Positions 57,838 through 64,000 of a stretch of DNA of 64,000 nt are shown here, piece after piece. Source of the DNA: Pistricoccus aurantiacus. GTDB lineage: Bacteria; Pseudomonadota; Gammaproteobacteria; Pseudomonadales; Halomonadaceae. Position 1 is the stretch's first letter. Each line of letters opens with the position of its first letter. Below the pieces are notes generated by a model, which saw only the letters and a program-made list of their open reading frames with translations, was not told where the DNA came from and ran no database searches. The DNA lies in assembly GCF_007954585.1 (NCBI RefSeq), contig NZ_CP042382.1, positions 3,410,001-3,474,000 of the forward strand, written 5' to 3'. The translations under genes were made by a program, and so were the position numbers.

Positions 57838-58938
57838 ATGACCTCCTCGCCTTCTCTGAACAGCGACACTCTGTGCGATCTGGCAGAACGCCTCAAGATC
57901 TGGGGGCGGGAGCTGGGATTTCAGCAGTTGGGTATCACTGACACGGACCTCGCCACTCACGAACGTTATCTCGAGCGCTGGCTGGCGGCGGGCCATCAAG
58001 GCGAAATGGGCTTCATGGCCAAGCACGGCACCAAGCGTACCCGGCCCGAGGAACTGGTACCCGGCACCCTCAGAGTGATCAGCGTGCGTATGGACTATTT
58101 GCCCGCGGAGGTGGAAACCACAAAGGTCTTGAGTCAACCGGACAAGGCCTATGTGTCTCGGTACGCCCTGGGTCGGGATTATCACAAGCTGATGCGCAAG
58201 CGTCTGGACCAGTTGGCCAAGCGGCTAGAGAAAGAAGTTGGACATTTTGGCTATCGGGCCTTTGTGGATTCCGCCCCGGTGATGGAGCGCGCCCTGGCGC
58301 AGAAGGCCGGGCTCGGCTGGTTCGGCAAGAACGCCATGCTGCTCAACCCCCAGGCCGGCTCGCTATTTTTCCTCGGCGAGCTCTACACCGATCTGCCGCT
58401 CCCGGTGGACGCACCTTTCGCCACGGAACACTGTGGGCGCTGTTCGGCCTGCCGCAGCGCCTGCCCCACCGGGGCCATCGTCGATGACAAGATCGTGGAT
58501 TCAAGACGCTGCATTTCGTATCTGACCATCGAGCTGCACGGTGCCATTCCAGAGCAATATCGCGAGGCCATGGGCAATCGCATCTACGGCTGCGACGACT
58601 GCCAGCTGGTCTGCCCTTTCACCCGCTTCACCCGGGTGAGCGAGGAAGAGGATTTCGCTCCCCGCCACGATCTGGACCAGGCGGAACTGCTACGCCTTTT
58701 CGCCTGGAGCGAGGAGGAGTTTCTTCACAAGACCGCCGGCAGCGCCATCCGACGTATCGGCTACGAGCGCTGGCTGCGCAACCTGGCGGTGGGGCTGGGC
58801 AACGCCCCTTGGAGCGCGGCGCTGGAAGCGGCGCTCAAGGCGCGCCTGGCCTACCCTTCCGATCTGGTGCGGGAGCACGTGCGCTGGGCGCTGGCGCGCC
58901 AAAGCGAGAAGCGTGGCGCCTTGATTCATGTCGCCTAG
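57838..58938 (+). CDS. queG: Epoxyqueuosine reductase
   Basis: This 366-residue cobalamin-dependent iron-sulfur enzyme makes the last step of queuosine synthesis in tRNA. The two 4Fe-4S motifs are CGRCSACRSACPTGAI and CDDCQLVCPF; DSAPVMERALAQKAGLGWFGKN lies before them. HEAT-like sequence (LREHVRWALARQ-type) ends the protein. The ATG at 57838 gives a family-like N-terminus but has a poor ribosome binding site; the open frame starts 32 codons earlier. Confidence 0.93.
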   Translation: MTSSPSLNSDTLCDLAERLKIWGRELGFQQLGITDTDLATHERYLERWLAAGHQGEMGFMAKHGTKRTRPEELVPGTLRVISVRMDYLPAEVETTKVLSQPDKAYVSRYALGRDYHKLMRKRLDQLAKRLEKEVGHFGYRAFVDSAPVMERALAQKAGLGWFGKNAMLLNPQAGSLFFLGELYTDLPLPVDAPFATEHCGRCSACRSACPTGAIVDDKIVDSRRCISYLTIELHGAIPEQYREAMGNRIYGCDDCQLVCPFTRFTRVSEEEDFAPRHDLDQAELLRLFAWSEEEFLHKTAGSAIRRIGYERWLRNLAVGLGNAPWSAALEAALKARLAYPSDLVREHVRWALARQSEKRGALIHVA

Positions 58939-58946
58939 TGCTACCG

Positions 58947-59525
58947 CTACTTTGACGCCTGCTCGGCCGAGCAGTTGAGGAAAGTCTTTCGATAATGCGC
59001 CAACTCCGCCAGGGATTCGCGAATATCGTCCAGGGCCTGGTGGGTATTGCGCTTCTCGAAGCCCTTCAGAGCCTGCGGGTTCCAGCGCTTGGCCAGCTCT
59101 TTTACCGTCGAGACATCCAAGTTGCGATAGTGGAAGAACGCCAGCAGCTCCGGCATTTCCCGCTCCAGAAAGCGCCGATCCTGATGCACGCTGTTGCCGC
59201 ACATGGGGGAGCTCCCGGGGGTCGTGTACCGCTTGAGGAAATCCAGGGTCCGGCGCTCTGCATCCGAAGGAGAAATATCGCTTTTCCGCACTCGCTCCAC
59301 CAATCCGGATTCGCCGTGGGTCTTCTGGTTCCACTTGTCCATGGCCTGAAGCAGCGCATTGGATTGATGCACCGCGATCACTGGCCCTTCGGCAATCAGA
59401 TTCAGGTCATTGTCGGTGATCAGCGTCGCCACCTCGATGATACGCTCCTTGCTCGGGTCGAGTCCGGTCATTTCCAGATCGATCCATATCAAGAGATCCT
59501 CGCGTGGCTTGACTGGCGTGGTCAT
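58947..59525 (-). CDS. orn: Oligoribonuclease
   Basis: This 192-residue DEDDh exonuclease degrades 2-5 nucleotide RNAs and pGpG. The catalytic acidic residues are in [38 protein letters not shown] and [20 protein letters not shown] precedes the ATG at 59525. It ends the c-di-GMP degradation pathway, which may matter for the Alg44 receptor in this genome. Divergent from rsgA. Confidence 0.96.
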   Translation of the reverse strand: MTTPVKPREDLLIWIDLEMTGLDPSKERIIEVATLITDNDLNLIAEGPVIAVHQSNALLQAMDKWNQKTHGESGLVERVRKSDISPSDAERRTLDFLKRYTTPGSSPMCGNSVHQDRRFLEREMPELLAFFHYRNLDVSTVKELAKRWNPQALKGFEKRNTHQALDDIRESLAELAHYRKTFLNCSAEQASK

Positions 59526-59606
59526 GGATAATCTCCCTGAATCCTGTTCGCTGTTGGCTATCGGGCTGGTTACAATAAACGCCATTGTATCGTTTCCTGG
59601 GTGCTC

Positions 59607-60671
59607 ATGAGCAAACGTAGACTTACCCGCCAGCAGCGCTGGCGAATCGAAAAGATTCAAGCGGAGCGCGGCGACCGAGCCAAGCGGCAGGATAGCCGCG
59701 ACCAGTCCCGGCTGGCAGCGGGGGACTACGGCCCGGAGCGCGAAGGCCGGGTGATCGCCCATTTCGGCCGCACCCTGGAAGTGCGTGACAGCGCCAACGC
59801 CACTCACCATCGATGCCACCTGCGCGCCAATCTCGACGGCTTGGTGACCGGCGACCGGGTGGTCTGGTGCAAGGCTCAGGACGAAAGCGGCGTGGTAGTG
59901 GCTCGACAAGACCGGAATAATGTTCTGGAACGCCCGGATGCGCGAGGCCAGCTCAAGCCGGTGGCGGCCAATATCGATCAGATCCTGATTGTCTTCGCCG
60001 TGGAACCCGCGCCCTATCCGAACCTGATCGATCGCTATCTGGTGGCGGCGGAAGCCACCGGCATAAGTCCCGTGCTGGTGCTCAACAAGATCGACCTGCT
60101 GCCAGAAGACGACGGCGAACTGCTCGAACTGCTCGAAAGCTACGCCGCCTTGGGCTATCCCGTTGTTCGCGCCACCACTCAGCGGCCAGACGGCCTTGAC
60201 GCATTACACGAGTGCCTCTCCAAGCGTACTTCGGTGTTCGTCGGCCAGAGCGGCGTCGGCAAGTCCTCGCTGATCGCGCGACTGCTGCCGGGAGAAAACC
60301 TGCGTATCGGCGCCCTTTCCGAGGATTCTCGCAAGGGCACTCATACCACCACCACCGCGCGCCTGTATGATTTGCGGGGCGACCCTTCGTCGGGCGACGA
60401 TTTGCTCGCCAGCACCGGCGAATTGATCGACTCCCCGGGCATTCGCGAGTTCGGCCTGATGCATCTCGATGAACAAAGCGTCGCCGAAGGCTTCGTCGAA
60501 TTTCGCCCCTATCTGGGCCACTGCCGCTTTCGCGACTGCCGCCACCGGCGGGAACCCGGCTGCGCGCTGCTCGAGGCGGTGGCAAACGGCACTATCCGCG
60601 AATCGCGACTTGCCAGCTATCGACATATCATCAAGAGTCTATCAGGCCGATCCCAAGGAGCCGTCCCATGA
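59607..60671 (+). CDS. rsgA: Small-subunit ribosome biogenesis GTPase RsgA
   Basis: This 354-residue circularly permuted GTPase has an OB-fold N-terminus, [10 protein letters not shown] (G4) before [17 protein letters not shown] (G1) and [13 protein letters not shown] (G3). A C-terminal zinc site follows ([14 protein letters not shown]). It helps mature the 30S subunit. The ATG at 59607 was chosen over a GTG two codons earlier. The stop overlaps the next start. Confidence 0.95.
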   Translation: MSKRRLTRQQRWRIEKIQAERGDRAKRQDSRDQSRLAAGDYGPEREGRVIAHFGRTLEVRDSANATHHRCHLRANLDGLVTGDRVVWCKAQDESGVVVARQDRNNVLERPDARGQLKPVAANIDQILIVFAVEPAPYPNLIDRYLVAAEATGISPVLVLNKIDLLPEDDGELLELLESYAALGYPVVRATTQRPDGLDALHECLSKRTSVFVGQSGVGKSSLIARLLPGENLRIGALSEDSRKGTHTTTTARLYDLRGDPSSGDDLLASTGELIDSPGIREFGLMHLDEQSVAEGFVEFRPYLGHCRFRDCRHRREPGCALLEAVANGTIRESRLASYRHIIKSLSGRSQGAVP

Positions 60672-61498
60672 GTTCTGAATCCAATCTTCTGCCGTTGATC
60701 GTCGAGCCGGAAACTCTCGCCGAACACCTCGACAACTCACAGCTGTTGATCATCGATGTGCCCATGAACGCGGCAAGTCATGCAGAAGGGCATGTCCCCG
60801 GCGCGGTATTTCTCGATCATCGCCGTCTGTTTCGGGGTAGCGGTGCGGCGCCCTGCGACGTGCCGGACGAAGCGCAGCTTTCCGATCTGTTTTCCTCTCT
60901 GGGGCTGACCCGGGATACCCATGTGGTAGCCTACGACGACGAAGGCGGCGGCTGGGCCGGGCGCCTCTTGTGGACCCTGGAGCTGATCGGCCATACCCGC
61001 TACTCCTACCTCAACGGCGGTATCCATGCCTGGCGCGAGGCGGGACTCGAGACATCCACAGAGCCCCGGGATGCCACTCCCAGCGAGTATCAGGCGGAAA
61101 TACTCAATCCGGAGGTCAGCATCGATTGGGCCAGCCTCAAGGAAAAACTGTGCGACAAGGGATTCGCGATCTGGGATGCCCGCTCGCCGGCGGAATATGA
61201 TGGTGAAAGAGGTCAGAACAGGCGTCTGGGTCATATTCCCGGCGCGGTGAATATGGAATGGACCGATGCCATGGACCGGGAAAATGGCCTGCGCCTGCGG
61301 GATTATGCGGAGCTGATCACCGAGCTCGAAGCCTTGGGCATCACCCCGGACATGGAAGTAGTGACCTACTGCCAGAGCCATCATCGCAGCGGCCTTACCT
61401 GGCTCGTCGGCAAGGCGCTTGGCTTCGACAAGATGCGCGCTTATCCCGGCTCCTGGATGGAGTGGGGCAATCGAGACGATACCCCCATCGAAAAATGA
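60668..61498 (+). CDS. Sulfurtransferase with two rhodanese domains
   Basis: This 276-residue protein has an inactive-type N-terminal rhodanese domain (residues 10-130) and a C-terminal one with the catalytic Cys235 in [14 protein letters not shown]. It transfers sulfur from thiosulfate or 3-mercaptopyruvate; the CQSHHRS loop does not decide which. AGGAG precedes the ATG, which overlaps the rsgA stop. It lies between rsgA and psd, which are neighbours in E. coli. Confidence 0.9.
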   Translation: MSSESNLLPLIVEPETLAEHLDNSQLLIIDVPMNAASHAEGHVPGAVFLDHRRLFRGSGAAPCDVPDEAQLSDLFSSLGLTRDTHVVAYDDEGGGWAGRLLWTLELIGHTRYSYLNGGIHAWREAGLETSTEPRDATPSEYQAEILNPEVSIDWASLKEKLCDKGFAIWDARSPAEYDGERGQNRRLGHIPGAVNMEWTDAMDRENGLRLRDYAELITELEALGITPDMEVVTYCQSHHRSGLTWLVGKALGFDKMRAYPGSWMEWGNRDDTPIEK

Positions 61499-61538
61499 AC
61501 CTGCTAGCCGCGCCGACACCGACTGGAAATCAGAACTC

Positions 61539-62381
61539 GTGACTTTCGACAGACTCTTCGCCCTGATTCAATACTCGCTACCCCATCACCTGATTTCCCG
61601 GCTGGTCGGCTATCTGGCGCGGTGCCGTACTCCCTGGCTCAAGAACCTGCTGATAAAAGCCTTCATTCGGCGTTTCAAGGTGGACATGAGCCAGGCCAAG
61701 CAGCCGGATCACAGCGCCTACCCTTGTTTCAACGACTTTTTTACCCGCGCGCTGCGGGACGACGCCCGCCCTCTCGGCGAAGGTCTGATCTCCCCGGTGG
61801 ACGGCCTGCTGTCCCGCTTTGGCCGTATCGAGCGAGACTCCCTGATCCAGGCCAAGGGGCGGAACTACTCCCTGACCACCTTGCTCGGCGGCGACGAAGA
61901 GCGCGCCAGACCCTTTCACGACGGCAATTTCGCGACGATCTATCTCTCTCCCCGGGATTATCATCGGGTACACATGCCGCTGGAAGGTCGCCTTCGCGAG
62001 ACGATCTACGTGCCCGGGCGGCTCTTTTCCGTCAACCTGGCCACCGCGGACCACGTGCCGGGGTTGTTCGCCCGCAACGAGCGGCTGGTATGCCTCTTCG
62101 ATACGGCGCATGGACCGATGGCCATGGTGCTGGTAGGCGCGATGATCGTCGCCGCCATCGAGACGGTCTGGGCAGGCCAGATCACCCCGCTGCCCGGGTC
62201 GCCTCAAACCACCCGCTTCGACGAGCCGGTCGTACTTCCCAAGGGCGCGGAAATGGGCCGTTTCAAGCTCGGCTCCACGGTGATTCTCTGTCTGCCCAAG
62301 GGAATCGACTTCAAGGACAGTCTCGATGCCAACGACAGCATGGTCAGCATGGGACAGTCCTTGGGTATTGTTTCTCCTTGA
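61539..62381 (+). CDS. psd: Phosphatidylserine decarboxylase proenzyme
   Basis: This 280-residue membrane-associated enzyme makes phosphatidylethanolamine. It processes itself at the Gly245-Ser246 bond in FKLGSTVIL to create a pyruvoyl group. [24 protein letters not shown] and [16 protein letters not shown] are typical. The GTG at 61539 is the best start but has a weak ribosome binding site; the frame opens earlier inside the rhodanese gene. Confidence 0.93.
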   Translation: MTFDRLFALIQYSLPHHLISRLVGYLARCRTPWLKNLLIKAFIRRFKVDMSQAKQPDHSAYPCFNDFFTRALRDDARPLGEGLISPVDGLLSRFGRIERDSLIQAKGRNYSLTTLLGGDEERARPFHDGNFATIYLSPRDYHRVHMPLEGRLRETIYVPGRLFSVNLATADHVPGLFARNERLVCLFDTAHGPMAMVLVGAMIVAAIETVWAGQITPLPGSPQTTRFDEPVVLPKGAEMGRFKLGSTVILCLPKGIDFKDSLDANDSMVSMGQSLGIVSP

Positions 62382-62418
62382 TGAAATTGAAACAGCATCC
62401 ATCGTGAACATGCCTTCA

Positions 62419-62448
62419 AGGCGTACCGCTCCATTGAGCGGTACGCCT
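62419..62448 (+). terminator. Hairpin after psd
   Basis: AGGCGTACCGCT, loop CCATTG, AGCGGTACGCCT is a perfect 12-bp stem 38 bases past the psd stop. There is no T-run, so its strength is uncertain. Confidence 0.6.
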
Positions 62449-62480
62449 GATTGAAGTGACACGCGATTTCCAGCAAGACC

Positions 62481-62704
62481 TTAGATCGTTGCCATGCCGC
62501 CATCCACGAAAAGCTCTTCGCCGGTAATGCAACTGGCCGCACATCCGCCGAGTCGATGTGATCGATGGGCGCCAGTCAGTTGACCCCGGCGTTGGCAAAC
62601 AGCACGTCCACGCGCCCATGGGATTTTTCCAGCAAGGCCGTTGGATCATTCATTGCTGTCGAGTCCGTCCGGTCCGCCTTCAGCGCATGAACCTTGTTGC
62701 CAGA
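62481..62704 (-). pseudogene. Rearranged short-chain dehydrogenase remnant
   Basis: Minus-strand codons from about 62704 read SGNKVHALKADRTDS and then GRVDVLFANAGVN, the conserved Asn-Ala-Gly region of SDR enzymes. A TGA follows, and the frame continues LAPIDHIDSADV. In another frame the sequence jumps to CAASCITGEELFVDGGMATI and a TAA at 62483-62481, the SDR C-terminus. About 130 central codons and the nucleotide-binding N-terminus are missing. It is a dead fragment with an internal deletion, a frameshift and a stop. Confidence 0.8.
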
Positions 62705-63030
62705 TGCCTTACCCACATTCGCCACCTGGTCTGCGCGGCACCGTCTTATCTCGAGCTCCATGGCACTTCGATCTGTCTTGAGGATCTTTTCCATCACCAC
62801 TGGCTGAGTTATTCCGGCGTTATCGACGCCACCAGCTGGTTTTATCTGCGGTCCAAGACAAACCCGGATGCACTCTTATCAACATGCGCCTGTACGCCAA
62901 TAATGGCGATATTCTTTGCGAAACCGCGCTTTCTGGCCTGGAGTTGATTCGCGAGCCGACCTGTATCGTCTGGCATCATATTCAAGCCGGGGAACTCAAG
63001 GATATTACGCGGCAAGCCTGGGGTCATAAG
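62690..63030 (+). pseudogene. Fragment of a LysR-type regulator with a frameshift
   Basis: Plus-strand codons from 62690 read NLVARCLTHIRHLVCAAPSY and LELHG, then FHHHWLSYSG, the middle of a LysR effector domain. Around 62880 the reading frame shifts and continues MRLYANNGDILCETALSGLE and IREPTCIVWH, the conserved LysR end. The DNA-binding half is absent. It abuts the divergent SDR remnant; a LysR gene next to its SDR target may once have stood here. Confidence 0.75.
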
Positions 63031-63085
63031 GTTTCCCTCCCTTCACCGATACCCGCGCGCCGGCACATTTCTCATGAGGCCTTAC

Positions 63086-63559
63086 ATGACGACACTGGCG
63101 ATAGAGGACGTCCAGACCTATCCGCGCCCACCCGCCCTGGAGCCGGTGGCCCAGGCCCTGACGATCACCCTGGGCAGCCGGCAGATAGCACATACGACGC
63201 GCGCCTATCGCGTGCTCGAGACCCATCACGCGCCCACCTACTACTTTCCACCGGAGGATGTGACGGCGGAGTTGCTGCCGGTAACCGGCGAAAGCTTCTG
63301 CGAATGGAAAGGCATGGCACGCTATTTCGACGTGGTGGCAGATGAACGCATCGCCCGACGCGCCGCCTGGTGTTACGAGCGGCCTTCCGACGCCTTTCAA
63401 CCGCTGGCGGGCTATCTGGCATTCTATGCGGCCAGCATGGACCGCTGCCTGGTGGGCGACACCGAGGTGGTGCCTCAGCCCGGGAATTTCTACGGCGGCT
63501 GGGTGACGCCCAATCTGCGCGGGCGCATCAAAGGCGCCCCGGGCACCCGACATTGGTGA
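63086..63559 (+). CDS. DUF427 domain protein
   Basis: This 157-residue protein has the DUF427 (beta-tent) pattern. ITLGSRQIAHTTRAYRVLETHHAPTYYFPPEDV is in the first half and CEWKGMARYFDVVADERIARRAAWCYERPSDAF in the second. The function is unknown. The ATG at 63086 is preferred to one four codons upstream because an AGG lies 7 bases before it. The gene looks intact although it is flanked by decayed sequence. Confidence 0.85.
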   Translation: MTTLAIEDVQTYPRPPALEPVAQALTITLGSRQIAHTTRAYRVLETHHAPTYYFPPEDVTAELLPVTGESFCEWKGMARYFDVVADERIARRAAWCYERPSDAFQPLAGYLAFYAASMDRCLVGDTEVVPQPGNFYGGWVTPNLRGRIKGAPGTRHW

Positions 63560-63759
63560 CGTGGCGCTAAGCGCAGGCCGCCAATTCAAGACCCAAATGC
63601 TGATCGGGGCAAGGCCAGACTAAAGGTTCTAGCGCTGGCGGAAGCGCTGTTGGAAGTTTACTTGTATCTGCCGAACCGCCCGCTGTGACTTCCGCGATGC
63701 CATGATTCGCCCTTGATCGAGATAAACTCACAACACTTGCCCTCAAATGAATGCCATGC

Positions 63760-63906
63760 ATGAAATCCTATGATCTCAGAGTGTTCGAGAAAGTCGCCGA
63801 GCTGCCCAGGAAAATAGCGCACCCGGCGGTGTTTCTGGCATCGGATGAATCCGCTTACATGACCGGAGCGGATCTGATAGTGGACGGTGGCTGGATAAAC
63901 GTCTGA
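63760..63906 (+). pseudogene. C-terminal fragment of a short-chain dehydrogenase
   Basis: A 48-codon frame starts MKSYDLRVFEKVAELPRK and ends HPAVFLASDESAYMTGADLI followed by VDGGWINV and TGA, the typical C-terminus of SDR oxidoreductases. All catalytic parts are missing. It is a different SDR from the minus-strand remnant (VDGGWINV versus VDGGMATI). The 200 bases before it and the 94 after it hold nothing recognisable. Confidence 0.75.
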
Positions 63907-64000
63907 CCAGAACAGCTACCCTGACATTATTGGTCAACTCAATCGATTGCTTAGATGCTTGGGCAATGTCTTCAGGCCAGTATCACACGCACCTTGTCCG

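Overview
This window is chromosomal DNA of a GC-rich gammaproteobacterium. Gene content, protein sequences and gene order fit the Halomonadaceae (Halomonas or a close relative). The best guides are the hflC-hflK-hflX-hfq-miaA-mutL-amidase-tsaE-nnr block followed by queG, orn, rsgA and psd, which is the classical gammaproteobacterial arrangement, and paired OmpW porins. Most of the window is ordinary core genome, densely packed, with many 4-base start/stop overlaps that mark operons.

Layout. 1-4.6 kb: the 5' part of pepN, then a Fur-box-preceded metal ABC transporter operon (sitABCD type). 4.6-16.3 kb: mostly housekeeping and small conserved genes, including hsp20 with a candidate Anr/FNR promoter, yajQ, a RimK-like amidoligase next to a GNAT acetyltransferase, a glutathione transferase, DUF488, DUF2797, DUF1315, rhomboid protease, a phosphoesterase, nadK, ilvA and a CBS protein. 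16.5-25.2 kb: tRNA-Gly(CCC), putA without a DNA-binding domain, two convergent ompW genes, yqcC, and a cystine-type ABC transporter whose ATPase gene carries an in-frame TAG. 25.6-29.2 kb: DUF3549, a RimB-like protease, rimK, a small helical protein and sanA. 29.3-35.3 kb: a suf Fe-S assembly operon (regulator-sufB-C-D-S-T) with an IscR-like type 1 operator.

35.4-44.6 kb: the accessory part of the window. A long AT-rich leader with a palindrome precedes five genes: alg8 (mannuronan synthase), alg44 (PilZ c-di-GMP receptor and HlyD-like domain), a PL14-like polysaccharide lyase, an AlgL-like lyase and a very large Sel1-repeat AlgK-like lipoprotein. None of algD, algE, algX, algG, algI/J/F or algA lies beside them. 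This looks like a compact, c-di-GMP-controlled alginate-like polymer system with two lyase-type enzymes, and it is the most interesting item here.

44.6-62.4 kb: core genes purA, hisZ, hflC, hflK, hflX, hfq, miaA, mutL, amidase, tsaE and nnr on the minus strand. These are followed by queG, orn, rsgA, a rhodanese and psd. 62.4-64 kb: a decayed stretch with a rearranged SDR fragment, a frameshifted LysR fragment, an intact DUF427 gene and another SDR C-terminal fragment.

All functional calls come from reading the translated sequence. No database search was run.
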